DNA of 64,000 bases from Nitrospirillum amazonense (GCF_007828035.1 NZ_VITV01000002.1:833642-897641); one strand, 5' to 3'. Numbered from the stretch's first letter, positions 45,970 through 56,017 are shown. The notes: a model not told the origin generated them from the letters alone. Numbers and translations are program-made.

Positions 45970-48900
45970 GGCACGGCGTCCACCACCGTCCGGCCGGCCG
46001 CGGTGCGGGCGATGGCCGCCGGGTCGTACATGTCCTGGGTGGAGGCCGGCGGCAGGGCGAACTGCCCCGGGGTCACCGCCCGCACCACATAGGCGAAGCG
46101 GAAATTCTGGCTGGGCCCGGTATCCTCGTCCGCTTCTCCACCGCCATCCTCGTCCTCATCCTCGTCCCGGTAGATCCAGGAGGGCTGGCCAGCGTCCAGC
46201 ACGCCGACGAAGCGGTCGTCGCGCGCCTCCGCCACGGCGGCGCGGCTGAGGTTCTTCAGCCAATCCAACGCCTTCCTGCCCTTCTTGGCCGGGCGCAGCA
46301 CGCTCTCGATCTCCCACCCCGCCGGCAGGGGATCGACCGTCACCAGGGTGCGCTTCACATGCTGCTGCAGCACACCGGTCAGCACCACCACCAGCCGCGT
46401 GTTGCGGGCGACGTGGTCCGTGCCGGCGGGCTTGCCATCCATGGTGTAGACCTCCTTGGTCAGGCTGATGCCCTCCGACACCGGGCCCGGGCTTTCCTTG
46501 GGCACGCCGCGCATCTGCACCGTGCGCCAGACGGCGGCCGTACCGCTGTTGACGACGCCGAAGCCGGCGGCCAGCTGTGCCGGCGTGGGGCTGTAGCTGA
46601 GCGCGCGGCCGGTGGCGGCCTTGGCATAGCCGGTAGTGGTCAGGGAAATGGGCTGCCCCTTGGCCAGGATGGCCTGCGAGGCCAGCAGCAGCCAGCTTTT
46701 CTGATTGGTGTTGTAATACCAGGGCTCCTTCAGGCTCAGCAGCGCGAGGTGCAGTGCCGCCTCCTGCAGGGGGGCGTTTCCCGCCTCGGCCGCCACCGCC
46801 AGGGTGGCGGCGGCGTCGCGCAGCGGGCTGCTGTAATAGTCGTGCGAGCCCTGGCCCAAGTGCTTGCGCGCCCGTTCGAACGCCACCTCCGCCCGTGCCT
46901 TATCACCGGCGGCCAGCAGGGCGGCCCCCAGCTGGGCGTAGGCCAGCGGGCCGTTGGACAACTGCTCCGCCGTCACATCATGGATGTAGCGCAGGTTGGC
47001 CGGGGTGGCGTGGCCGCTCCGGGCCAGCAGGTACTGGCCGTAGACCATCGCCTCGCCGTCCGCCCCCCGCGCGTCCACGCCCCGGTCGGTCGCTTGCGTC
47101 ACCCAGTCGGCCAGGGACTGCATGGCCACGTCCGGCACGAAATAGCCGGCGGCCCGCGCGCGGGTGAGGAAATCGAACACATACATCTGCAGCCAGGGTC
47201 CGCCCAGGCCGTCGCCCGCGGACCACAGCCCGAACTCCCCGGTGCTGTCCTGGCGTTGCAGCAGACGATCGATGGCCGTGTTCACCCGGTTGTCCGGATC
47301 CTTGACGTTGCCTTCCAGGCCCAACTGACGCGCCAGATCGCGGAAGGCCACCAGCGGCAAGGCGCGACTGGTGGTCTGCTCGGTGCAGCCATAGGGGTAG
47401 AGGTCCAAGTCCTTCATCAGGCCGGGCACGTCGATGCCGGGCAGATTGGAATAGGATAGGGCGACGCTGCCCGTGCCGGGCAAGAACAGGTCCAGCAGGT
47501 TGGACGGCAGGGTGTAGGCCTCGCCCGGGGCCTGCTGGCGCTGCTCGGCCATGACGATGGGCGCCTCCGCCGGACGGATGGTAATGGGCCAGGACCGTTC
47601 CAGCCTCACCCCGCCCGGCCCCTCAACCGCCAGGGTCAGGCCGCCGATGCCGGCCGGGCCGCCCGCCAGGGCCACCGGCTGCACCACCCGCTGGCCGGAT
47701 GTCAGCGTGATGGTGCGCTTCGCATCCCCCGCCAGCTTCAGGGCGCCGTCCGCTGTCAGGGTGACGCGGTAGTCGCCCGCCGCCCCTTCCAGGTTGTGCA
47801 GCAACAGCGTACCGGCGGCGGTGTCGTTGGGCGCCAGGAAGCGCGGCAGGATGACCTCCGCCACCACGGGATCGCGCACCGTCATGGCGCCTTCGGCCAT
47901 GCCCATGCGGTCCTTGTCCAGGGCCACCGCCATCAGACGCAAGCTGCCGTTGAAGTCGGGAATATCCAGCGTGACCTTGGCGTGGCCCTTGTCATCCAGC
48001 GCCACCAGGCCCGAGAACAGGGCCACGGTGCGGGTGGGTACCACCGGCAGGCCCACCCCGCCGGGTGAACCGCCGTCACCGCCCTGGCGCAGCACGCCGG
48101 TCTGCCCTGCCTGGCTTTCCAGAAGGCGGCCGTAATCATCGCGCATCTCCGCCCCCAGCTTGCGCTTGGCGAAGAAATGGGCCAGCGGGTCGGGGCTGCG
48201 GAAACGGGTCAGCTGCAGGATGCCCTCATCCACCGCCGCCACGGTGACGTAGGCACCGGCCTTGGCCCCCGCCGCCGTCACCTGTACATCGACCTTCTGC
48301 CGGGGACGCAGGGTCTTGGGCGCGTCGATGCTGACCGCCAGCGCCTTGGCCCCGGAATCCACCGGAATCCAGGCCAGGCCCACGGCCCGTACTGGCTGGT
48401 GGCCCACATCCTTGTCCGCCGGCCGGATGAAGGAGATGAGGGCGTAGGCGCCGGCCCCCCATTCCGCCTTCACGGGAATGTCCACCGTCACCGGCTCCGC
48501 GCCCGTGGCGCGCGTGGCCAGGATGCGGACCTCCTGTCCGGCAATGGCCACCTGCATCTGGCCGGCGAAGGGCGGCTCGATGCGCAGGTGCGCCGTCTCC
48601 CCCGCCGCGTAGGCCGCCTTGTCCAGGGCGGAGGGCACCACGTCCGGCGCGTCGGTGCTGGCGCCCGCCATGTACCAGCCGCTGTAGAAGGATTGGGTGG
48701 TGACGGCGCCGGTGGCCGGATTCTCCACCAGCAGGCGATATTCGCCCCACTCCAGGCGCTGGCTGATGCGCGCCGGCTTGGCGCCGTCCAGATCCAGCGT
48801 GCCGTTGGCCACCGTGCGGTACTGCACGCTGGTCTTGTAGGACCACTGGAAGCCGCTGCGATACCAGGTGTAGTGGCGGTCGGCTTGCGCCAGGACATAG

Positions 48901-50831
48901 CGCACGCCCTTGGCCGCCTGCGGCACGCCGGCGGCGTCCACCGCCAGGATGTCGAAGTCGGCGCTGCCCCCTTCCCGCACCCGGCGGTTGGCGAACAGGG
49001 GCCGGATGCCCACGAAGCCGGCGCGATAGGTGACCGGCAGGGCCATCTGGTCGCGCGTTACCCGCCCGCCCGGCTCCACCACCGCGGCGGTAATGACGGC
49101 GTGCAGGGGGGCCGTGGCGGTCCCGGCCTCCGGCACCGGGAATTCCACCGACGCCTTGCCGGCGCCGTCGGTGTGGGTATCGACCGCCGGGGCCGTCTGC
49201 GGCTCGAACTTGTCGTCATCGCGGCCGAAGGCGAAGTCGGACCATTTGGCGAAGGGCTTGGGATCGCGTTCCAGCCGCACCTCGCCCCCCACCGGCAGGT
49301 CGCCAGCGGCGGCGCCATAGAGGAAGCGCGCCTCCACCGGCATCGTGGCCGGCTGGCCCGCCGCCAGCGCTGGAGTCGCCGGCTTGCCGATGGCGACTTT
49401 CAGCCGCTCCGGCACGAAATCCTGCACGTCGAAGGTGCCGCTGCCAACCACCGCATCGCCGCCGGCGACGTATAGGTTGATGGTCCATTCGCCGCGCGGG
49501 GCGGCGGCGCTGATGGGAATATCGACCGTGCCGGCGCCGCTGCTCAACTTGGCCGTCAGGTGGGCGGCCTCCACCCCGTCACTGCGGCGGACCACGGCGG
49601 CCACCATGTCCACGGCGGCGGTGCGGATCTGGGCGTCGCGCAGCACGAAAGCGGCGTGCACGGTCTCGCCCGGCCGGTAAACGCCGCGCTCGGTATAGAC
49701 ATAGGCGTCCAACGGGCCCGGGTCCGGGCGGCCGTCGGCCCCGCGGGCACTGAAGTCGAAAGCGGCCCGCTCCAGCGACAGGGCCGCGAAGTCGGCCGGC
49801 GTGCTGGCGAAGGGGATCAGCGAGGGGCCACCGGCGAAGGCCTCCACCAGCGCCGGACGCGCCCCGCCCTTGCCCCGCAGCAGCCCCATGGGGAAACGGG
49901 CGATGCCGTCACCGTCGGTCTTGGCCTCGCCCAAGGTGCCGGAATCGTGCGCCAGCAGCACCACCCGGGCGCCAGCCAGCGGCGTGGCCTTGGCCAGGGA
50001 GCGGGCGACGACCGTCAGGCCGTCACCCCCGGTCAACGCCGTCAGCGCCATGTCCGTCTCGACCAGCCAGCGTGCCGCGGTGCGGGCCTCACGCTGGTCA
50101 TAGGTCGCGTTGTCGCGGTCCTTCGCCAGCTTCTCATCCTCGACCACCAGCAGATAGGCGCCGGGCTGGCGGTCCTTCAGCACCTGGTCCAGGGGGAAGT
50201 TGGTGATGGTCCGCTTATTCTGCGCGCCTTTGGTCTCCATGGTGCCGGTCCAGACGGGCCGCACCTTGTCGTTCACCAGGCTTTCCACGCTCCAGCCCGT
50301 CGGGTCCTGGTTCAGGGACAGGTTGGCCAGCGCCGTTTCCGGCGCGCGATAGAGGCCCAGCGTCACCCGGGCGATGTTGACGGTCTCCACGGCCACGCCG
50401 GCGTTGCCCACGCGCGGCAGGACATAGCCCGTGCCGGCGATGCGCACGCTGCCTGGCAGGTCATGCATCGTCAGGTGGAAGGTGAGGTTCCTGGGCAGGG
50501 TGTTGCCATCGGCGGCGGGCAGGCCGGCGCGGACGGTGACCGTGTAGGCCTTGCCCGGCTCCAGCCCGCTGACGCACAGCTGGCGATCATTGGCGGTGAC
50601 GGCCACGTCCCCCACCGGCTCCACCGCCACGAAGCCGGATAGGTCGCCATGGTTCTCGGCCAGTGCGCCGTTGAACCAGACGCAGGCGCCGGTGGCGTCG
50701 GTGTCGCTTTGCGCCAAGTTGCCCGAGGGCGCCAGGGGCCCGGCGGCCAGTGCGGGCGCGCACATAAAAGGGGCGGCCAAGGCCAGGGCGGCGGTGACCA
50801 GGCGGGCGGCGAACGCGGCACAGCGTCTCAT
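45966..50831 (-). CDS. Bacterial alpha-2-macroglobulin
   Basis: A 1621-aa periplasmic protease trap of the YfhM/ECAM type. Repeated macroglobulin domains and a bait-like region precede the thioester motif CTEQ (Cys1149-Gln1152), which is intact, in PYGCTEQTTSRAL. An alpha/alpha-toroid follows (RQDSTGEFGLW, GPWLQMYVFDFL). The N-terminal signal (ALALAAPFMCAPALA) has no proper lipobox, because the Cys is preceded by PFM, so it is probably soluble rather than lipid-anchored like E. coli YfhM. The ATG at 50831 lacks a strong ribosome site. It forms an operon with pbpC. Confidence 0.94.
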   Translation of the reverse strand: MRRCAAFAARLVTAALALAAPFMCAPALAAGPLAPSGNLAQSDTDATGACVWFNGALAENHGDLSGFVAVEPVGDVAVTANDRQLCVSGLEPGKAYTVTVRAGLPAADGNTLPRNLTFHLTMHDLPGSVRIAGTGYVLPRVGNAGVAVETVNIARVTLGLYRAPETALANLSLNQDPTGWSVESLVNDKVRPVWTGTMETKGAQNKRTITNFPLDQVLKDRQPGAYLLVVEDEKLAKDRDNATYDQREARTAARWLVETDMALTALTGGDGLTVVARSLAKATPLAGARVVLLAHDSGTLGEAKTDGDGIARFPMGLLRGKGGARPALVEAFAGGPSLIPFASTPADFAALSLERAAFDFSARGADGRPDPGPLDAYVYTERGVYRPGETVHAAFVLRDAQIRTAAVDMVAAVVRRSDGVEAAHLTAKLSSGAGTVDIPISAAAPRGEWTINLYVAGGDAVVGSGTFDVQDFVPERLKVAIGKPATPALAAGQPATMPVEARFLYGAAAGDLPVGGEVRLERDPKPFAKWSDFAFGRDDDKFEPQTAPAVDTHTDGAGKASVEFPVPEAGTATAPLHAVITAAVVEPGGRVTRDQMALPVTYRAGFVGIRPLFANRRVREGGSADFDILAVDAAGVPQAAKGVRYVLAQADRHYTWYRSGFQWSYKTSVQYRTVANGTLDLDGAKPARISQRLEWGEYRLLVENPATGAVTTQSFYSGWYMAGASTDAPDVVPSALDKAAYAAGETAHLRIEPPFAGQMQVAIAGQEVRILATRATGAEPVTVDIPVKAEWGAGAYALISFIRPADKDVGHQPVRAVGLAWIPVDSGAKALAVSIDAPKTLRPRQKVDVQVTAAGAKAGAYVTVAAVDEGILQLTRFRSPDPLAHFFAKRKLGAEMRDDYGRLLESQAGQTGVLRQGGDGGSPGGVGLPVVPTRTVALFSGLVALDDKGHAKVTLDIPDFNGSLRLMAVALDKDRMGMAEGAMTVRDPVVAEVILPRFLAPNDTAAGTLLLHNLEGAAGDYRVTLTADGALKLAGDAKRTITLTSGQRVVQPVALAGGPAGIGGLTLAVEGPGGVRLERSWPITIRPAEAPIVMAEQRQQAPGEAYTLPSNLLDLFLPGTGSVALSYSNLPGIDVPGLMKDLDLYPYGCTEQTTSRALPLVAFRDLARQLGLEGNVKDPDNRVNTAIDRLLQRQDSTGEFGLWSAGDGLGGPWLQMYVFDFLTRARAAGYFVPDVAMQSLADWVTQATDRGVDARGADGEAMVYGQYLLARSGHATPANLRYIHDVTAEQLSNGPLAYAQLGAALLAAGDKARAEVAFERARKHLGQGSHDYYSSPLRDAAATLAVAAEAGNAPLQEAALHLALLSLKEPWYYNTNQKSWLLLASQAILAKGQPISLTTTGYAKAATGRALSYSPTPAQLAAGFGVVNSGTAAVWRTVQMRGVPKESPGPVSEGISLTKEVYTMDGKPAGTDHVARNTRLVVVLTGVLQQHVKRTLVTVDPLPAGWEIESVLRPAKKGRKALDWLKNLSRAAVAEARDDRFVGVLDAGQPSWIYRDEDEDEDGGGEADEDTGPSQNFRFAYVVRAVTPGQFALPPASTQDMYDPAAIARTAAGRTVVDAVP

Positions 50832-51196
50832 GCGAGACCCCGGGATATGAGGGGAGGATGCGGACGGCGGAAGTGCCGCGCCGGTCGATCGTTGCGGCGG
50901 CTTTGTGGCGGCGTCAAGGCGGATCCGCAATCATAGCGTTCATCGCCATCAGGGTTATGACGCGCAGCCAGCTTGCCATTCCACGGGCCACGATCCGGAA
51001 CGCGTGAAAGCCCACCTGAGGGGTCACAAAGCGGGCTGGGCGGGTGGAAAGGATGACGGCGGCGGCCTGTCCTAATCCTGGTTTCCCGGGCGGAGTCGCG
51101 GTGAGGGCATCCTTGAAAATGCGCATTGTGTCCGGACGGACGATGCCCCACCATCCCGGCCCATAAACTTGTAAATTTAAATAAGGAATTGCCCGG
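50832..51196. promoter_or_regulatory. Divergent promoter region between alpha-2-macroglobulin and ROK genes
   Basis: 365 bases with no supported gene. On the minus strand TATGAT (50930-50935) could be the -10 for the A2M-pbpC operon, without a clear -35. Next to the ROK start an A/T-rich island around 51165-51185 (TTGTAAATTTAAATAAGG) may be the ROK operator. Confidence 0.4.
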
Positions 51197-52423
51197 ATGT
51201 CCGCGCCTGTGCCCCCCCGCACCGCCGACCTGCACCCGTCGCTGGGCGCCAGCCTGTCGGGCACGAACCTGGAGCGGGCGGGGGATCACAACCAGCGGGT
51301 CATGCTGCAGGCCATCCGCGTCAGCGGCCCCATCACCCGGGCGGAGCTGGCCACCATCACCGGCCTGACGGCGCCGGCCATCGCCAACATCACCAAGCGC
51401 CTGCTGAACGACGGCCTGATCATGGAAGTGGGGCGCCTGCACGGCGCGCGCGGCCAGCCGGCCATGCGCCTGGCCATCAACCCCGACGGCTGCTATTCCA
51501 TTGGCGTCAATATCGACCGCGACCATGTTACCGTGCTGGTGCTGGACCTTCTGGGCCAGGTGCGCCATCGCGCCACCCTGGACGTGGAATTTCCCCTGCC
51601 CGACACCGTGACCGCCTTTTTCAAGGAACAGGTGGACGCCCTGCAGGCTGGCGGCACCTTCCCGCAGGACCGCATCGTCGGCATCGGGGTCGCCATGCCC
51701 GACGACCTGGGGCGGGTGAACCTGCCCAACCGCCCCGCCAGCTATGAAGCCTGGAACACCGTCAACGTCGCCCGGCTGTTCTCCGCCATCCTGCCCCTGC
51801 CGGTGTTCCTGGAGAACGACGCGGCGGCGGCGGCCCTGGGTGAACTGCAGTTCGGGCACGGTCTGCGCGATCCCAGCTTCTTCTACATCCTGATCAGCCG
51901 GGGCCTGGGGGGTGGCATGGTCATTGATGGACAATATTTCCGCGGCGCCCAGGGCCGCAGCGGTGAGATCGGCTTCCTGCCGGTCTCCTCCCCCCGCACG
52001 CCGGCGACCTCCTTGCAGGAGGCGGTGTCGCTGTCGGCCCTGTTCGGCTTCCTCAAGGCCAACGGCTATCCGCTGTGCCAGCCGGACGAACTGGCCGGCC
52101 TGGACGCCGCCGGGCAGGCTCTGGTCGCGCAGTGGCTGGACCTAGCGGCGGAATTGCTGACCGTGCCCATCATCGCCGTCAGCTGCCTGGTGAACCCGGA
52201 AGCCGTCTTCCTGGGCGGGCGCCTGCCCACCGCCCAGCTGGACCGTCTGGCCCAGCTGATCACCGAGCGGCTGCAGGCCCATGCCGGCACCATCCCGGTC
52301 ATTGCCCCGGTCTACCGGGCCGCCACCGCCATGGACGCGCCGGCGGTGGGGGCCGCCATCCTGCCCTTCAACGACCGCCTGCTGCCGTCGCGCACCGCCC
52401 TGATGAAAACGGCCGCCGCCTGA
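51197..52423 (+). CDS. ROK-family transcriptional regulator
   Basis: A 408-aa protein with an N-terminal winged helix-turn-helix at about residues 33-85 (SGPITRAELATITGLTAPAI) joined to a ROK sugar-kinase-fold domain (GIGVAMPDDLG, LENDAAAAALGELQFG, RGLGGGMVIDG). The Cys-rich zinc motif usual in ROK proteins is absent: the segment after GEIGF has no Cys or His cluster. It is therefore probably a NagC/XylR-like sugar-responsive repressor with altered ligand chemistry. It lies upstream of the AGE epimerase and hydrolase genes on the same strand and is divergent from A2M. The effector is unknown, but a manno- or gluco-type sugar is likely from the AGE gene. Confidence 0.9.
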   Translation: MSAPVPPRTADLHPSLGASLSGTNLERAGDHNQRVMLQAIRVSGPITRAELATITGLTAPAIANITKRLLNDGLIMEVGRLHGARGQPAMRLAINPDGCYSIGVNIDRDHVTVLVLDLLGQVRHRATLDVEFPLPDTVTAFFKEQVDALQAGGTFPQDRIVGIGVAMPDDLGRVNLPNRPASYEAWNTVNVARLFSAILPLPVFLENDAAAAALGELQFGHGLRDPSFFYILISRGLGGGMVIDGQYFRGAQGRSGEIGFLPVSSPRTPATSLQEAVSLSALFGFLKANGYPLCQPDELAGLDAAGQALVAQWLDLAAELLTVPIIAVSCLVNPEAVFLGGRLPTAQLDRLAQLITERLQAHAGTIPVIAPVYRAATAMDAPAVGAAILPFNDRLLPSRTALMKTAAA

Positions 52424-52451
52424 TGGGCCCTCGCGGGGCAGCTCTGAACCA

Positions 52452-52489
52452 TCTAAAAGATTAATATTTCAATTTTAATTTTTAACGAA
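52452..52489. promoter_or_regulatory. A/T-rich island before the AGE gene, possible ROK operator
   Basis: Nearly pure A/T over about 38 bases in otherwise very GC-rich DNA, with TTAATATTTC, AATTTTAATT and TTTAACG. It resembles the A/T island before the ROK gene (AAATTTAAATAA). ROK repressors commonly bind A/T-rich sites. Confidence 0.45.
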
Positions 52490-52586
52490 CCGCTTTATGG
52501 TCCGCCTCGGTGGCCGGCCGTAACGATTGCCTCGTGCGGGACAACGGCAAAAGAGAATAAAAGGCCCACATACCAAGGGTGTTCGC

Positions 52587-53771
52587 ATGCCGTCAGCAGC
52601 TCTCCTCGACGCCGCCGCCGTGCGCGGCCAGCTTAAGGCCTGGCTGGTGGAGCAGGCCTACCCCCTGTGGTGGGAGGTGGGGGCGGACCGGGTGAACGGC
52701 GGCTTCCATGAGAAGCTGGGGCTGGACGGCAAGCCGACCAACGACGCCCGCCGCGCCCGGGTGCAGGCCCGCCAGGTCTATTCCTATTCCGTCGCCGCCA
52801 AGTCCGGCTGGAACGGCCCGGTGCGCGAGGCGGCGGAGCACGGCCTGACCTTCTTCCTCAACCATTACCGCCGGCCCGACGGCCTGTTCCGCACCAAGGT
52901 GGCGCCGGACGGCACCGCCCTGGACGACACCGTGGTGCTGTACGACCAGGCCTTCGCCCTGTTCGCGCTCGCCGCCGCGCAGAGCGCCACGCCGGAGAAC
53001 CGCAGGGCGGAGGAGATGGCCGTGGCCTTGCGCCAGCGGCTGCTGGACACCCTGCACCACGCCCAAGGCGGGTTCGAGGAGAGCCATCCCCGCACCCTGC
53101 CGCTGCTGTCCAACCCGCACATGCACATGCTGGAGGCGTCGCTGGCCTGGATGGAGCAGGGCGGCGACAGCGGCTGGCGCGACCTGGCGGAAGAGATCGT
53201 GGGCCTGGCGCTCACCCGCTTCATCGACGACGACATGGGCGGGCTGAAGGAGTTCTTCGACGGCGACTGGCGGCCCCAGGCCGGCACGCCCGGCCGCATC
53301 GTCGAGCCGGGACACCAGTTCGAATGGTCGTGGCTGATGCTGCGCTGGGCCGCCCTGACCGGCAACAAGGCGGCGTCCGACGCCGCCTGGCGCATGATCG
53401 CCGTGGGCGAGGGGCCGGGCGTGGACCCGGCGCGCGAGGTGGCCATGAACGCCCTGCTGGACGACCTGACCCCCCACGACCCCGTCGCCCGCCTGTGGCC
53501 GCAGACGGAACGCATCAAGTGCGCCGTGCTGGCCGCCCTGGCCACCCGCGACGACGCCGACCGCAGCGACACCTATTGGACCATGGCCGCCAACGGCGGG
53601 CGCGGCCTGATGAAATACTTCGACACGCCGGTGAAGGGCCTGTGGCGCGACCGCCTGAACCCGGACGGCACCTTCGTCGAAGAGGCCGCCCCCGCCAGCA
53701 GCTTCTACCACATCGTCTGCGCCATCCAGGAACTGGACCAGGCGCTGGGCACGGCGGGCTATCCCGGTTGA
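52587..53771 (+). CDS. AGE-family sugar epimerase/isomerase
   Basis: A 394-aa (alpha/alpha)6-barrel protein of the N-acylglucosamine 2-epimerase family, which includes mannose isomerases and cellobiose 2-epimerases. Family signatures are RVNGGFHEKL, RRARVQARQVYSYS, the catalytic-site histidines in NPHMHMLEA and EPGHQFEWSW, and SFYHIVCA. An AAGGG site precedes the ATG at 52587. Which sugar is used cannot be told. Next to the ROK regulator, it probably interconverts mannose and fructose or glucose derivatives for catabolism. Confidence 0.9.
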   Translation: MPSAALLDAAAVRGQLKAWLVEQAYPLWWEVGADRVNGGFHEKLGLDGKPTNDARRARVQARQVYSYSVAAKSGWNGPVREAAEHGLTFFLNHYRRPDGLFRTKVAPDGTALDDTVVLYDQAFALFALAAAQSATPENRRAEEMAVALRQRLLDTLHHAQGGFEESHPRTLPLLSNPHMHMLEASLAWMEQGGDSGWRDLAEEIVGLALTRFIDDDMGGLKEFFDGDWRPQAGTPGRIVEPGHQFEWSWLMLRWAALTGNKAASDAAWRMIAVGEGPGVDPAREVAMNALLDDLTPHDPVARLWPQTERIKCAVLAALATRDDADRSDTYWTMAANGGRGLMKYFDTPVKGLWRDRLNPDGTFVEEAAPASSFYHIVCAIQELDQALGTAGYPG

Positions 53772-53827
53772 TCCCGGCCCAGCACCGCATTAGCCTCGCC
53801 GCACAAGCAATAACTGGGGCAGTGACA

Positions 53828-55873
53828 ATGCGGCATTTGATCGTCCTGATGGGGCTGCTGACGGCCACGCCCGCCCTGGCGGCGGTGGAGCGGGTGGAGA
53901 TCACGGAGCGCACGGTGCTGGCCGATGGCATCCCCTTCGGCACCGTGGGCCCCTACGAGAAGATCCGGGGCACGGCCTGGATCGCGCTGGACCCCGCCCT
54001 GCCGGCCAACGCGCGCATCACCGACCTGGGCCTGGCGCCCAAGGACGGCCACGGCCATGTCGTCTTCGCCACCGACTTCCTGATGCTGCGCCCCACCAAC
54101 GCGGCCGGCCGCAACGGCGCCCTGTTCTATGACGTCAACAACCGGGGCGGCATCGCGGCCCTGGGTCAGGTCAATGGTCACGGTCCGGCGCACAACGACC
54201 CCACCACCCTGGCCGACACCGGCAACGGTTTTTTCTTCAAGCGCGGCTATACCCTGCTGTGGTCCGCCTGGACCTGGGACGTGCAGCCGGGCGGCCCCGG
54301 TGACAAGCCCTTCATCCTGAAGCCGCCCGTGGCGCGGGAGAAGGACGGCAAGCCCATCCTGGGCAAGGCGGCCTATGAGTTCATCGTCGATAAACCGGCC
54401 GAGGCCGCAGCTTACGTCGGCATGAAGGGCGTCCCCTACCCCTTCGCCACCGAAGGCGCCCCCGACGCCGTGCTGACCGAGCGGGACGCACCGGACGCGC
54501 CGCGTCATCCCATCGCGCGCAGCGCCTGGACCTTCGTGGACAACCCCGATGGCGGCCTGCCGGTGGAGGTGCGCATGAAGGGCGGCTTCCAGACCGGCAA
54601 AATCTATGAGGTGGTCGTCCCCTCCCGTGATCCCTACGTGGTGGGCGTGGGCTTGGCCGGTATCCGCGACCTGCTGTCCTTCTTCAAGACCCAGCCCTTC
54701 GGCGGGCAGCAGCCGCTGGACCGCGCCCTGATCTTCGGCATCTCGCAGTCCGGGCGCGTCATCGATACCATGCTGTACAATGGCTGGAACCGGGATGAGG
54801 AAGGCCGCCCAGCCTTCGACGGCGCCTATGCCCAGGTGCCCGGCGCCGGCAAGGGTGCCTTCAACCAGCGCTTCGGCATGGCCACCCGCCACTTCAGCCC
54901 GCTGGTGGAGCAGATCTACTTCTCCGACGCCTTCCCCTTCACCACCACGCCCTCCACCGACCCGGTGACGAAACAGACCGGGTCCCTGCTGGACGGCGCG
55001 CGGGCGGCAGGGCCGCTGCCCAAGATGATCTTCGCCAACACCTCGGCGGAGTACTGGAACCGCTCCGCCTCCCTGCTGCACATCACGCCGGACGGCGAGG
55101 CGGACGCCGCCATCGACCCGTCCGCCCGCATCTACCTGCTGGCGGGGTCGCAGCATTACGTCGGCCGCAGCCATGAGCGCTGGCCATACACCGCCTGCGT
55201 CAACACCACCAACCATTATCCGGTGGAGCGCGCACTGGTGGTGGCGCTGGACAACTGGGTGCAGGGCAAGGCGGCGCCGCCGGACAGTGCCGTGCCCACG
55301 CTGGCGGACGGCACCCTGATCAGCGCCGACGCCTACAAGGCCGCCTTCGCCAAGGTGCCCGGCCTCACCCCGCCGCTCAGCCCCCTGATGCCGCCGCGCC
55401 TGGATTTCGGTCCGCGCTATACGCAGGGCATCGCCGATACCGTGCCCCCGGCGCGGGGCCAGCCCTATCCCACCCGCGTGCCCGCGCCCGACGCCGACGG
55501 CAACGATCGGGGCGGCATCCGACAGGTGGAGCTGGAAGTGCCGCTGGGTACGCACACCGGCTGGAACCTGCGGGCGCCGGAGACCGGCTTCGGCGCCTAC
55601 CAGGGCCGTTTCGATGGGTCTTTCGTGCCCTTCGCCCGCACGGAGGCGGAGCGCGCGGCCGCCCAGGATCCTCGGCCGTCGCTGGCCGCCCGCTATTCCA
55701 CCCGCCAGGATTTCCTGGACAAGGCGAAGGCCGCCATCGCCCGCGAGGTCGCCGCCGGCTGGGTGCTGGCGGAGGAGGCGGACAGTCTGCTGGCCGACCA
55801 GGGTGCGCTGTACGACCGCGTCATGGCCCACGACCCGGCCGATGCCGGCTGCGGCTATCTCTTTCCCGGCTGA
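53828..55873 (+). CDS. Exported alpha/beta-hydrolase-domain protein (Abhydrolase_10 type)
   Basis: A 681-aa protein with a clear signal peptide (residues 1-18, ending ATPALAA). It matches the architecture of large exported alpha/beta-hydrolase-domain proteins found in alphaproteobacteria: PVEVRMKGGFQTGKIYEVV in the core, the nucleophile elbow FGISQSGRV and LLAGSQHYVGR with the probable catalytic His. Residues 1-180 form a family-specific N-terminal beta domain. The substrate is unknown; an ester, possibly of plant origin, is plausible. It follows the AGE gene by 56 bases on the same strand. Confidence 0.82.
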   Translation: MRHLIVLMGLLTATPALAAVERVEITERTVLADGIPFGTVGPYEKIRGTAWIALDPALPANARITDLGLAPKDGHGHVVFATDFLMLRPTNAAGRNGALFYDVNNRGGIAALGQVNGHGPAHNDPTTLADTGNGFFFKRGYTLLWSAWTWDVQPGGPGDKPFILKPPVAREKDGKPILGKAAYEFIVDKPAEAAAYVGMKGVPYPFATEGAPDAVLTERDAPDAPRHPIARSAWTFVDNPDGGLPVEVRMKGGFQTGKIYEVVVPSRDPYVVGVGLAGIRDLLSFFKTQPFGGQQPLDRALIFGISQSGRVIDTMLYNGWNRDEEGRPAFDGAYAQVPGAGKGAFNQRFGMATRHFSPLVEQIYFSDAFPFTTTPSTDPVTKQTGSLLDGARAAGPLPKMIFANTSAEYWNRSASLLHITPDGEADAAIDPSARIYLLAGSQHYVGRSHERWPYTACVNTTNHYPVERALVVALDNWVQGKAAPPDSAVPTLADGTLISADAYKAAFAKVPGLTPPLSPLMPPRLDFGPRYTQGIADTVPPARGQPYPTRVPAPDADGNDRGGIRQVELEVPLGTHTGWNLRAPETGFGAYQGRFDGSFVPFARTEAERAAAQDPRPSLAARYSTRQDFLDKAKAAIAREVAAGWVLAEEADSLLADQGALYDRVMAHDPADAGCGYLFPG

Positions 55874-55951
55874 GCCGCACCTGGTCGCGACGTGAGCGCC
55901 CGGTGGGAAAAATCGCTTCGCCGAGCGCAACGCTCATTCCCGGAATAATCT

Positions 55952-55969
55952 AGGGATTCCAATATCCCT
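55952..55969. promoter_or_regulatory. Inverted repeat upstream of the kinase operon
   Basis: AGGGAT-N6-ATCCCT, a perfect 6-bp-arm palindrome 49 bases before the first kinase gene. A GAGCG-CAA-CGCTC stem lies just upstream. It may be an operator for the AraC protein or another regulator. Confidence 0.45.
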
Positions 55970-56017
55970 ACCCGGATATGGTGGAAAATTGCCGCTGTTC
56001 ACCGGGAAGGGATATCC

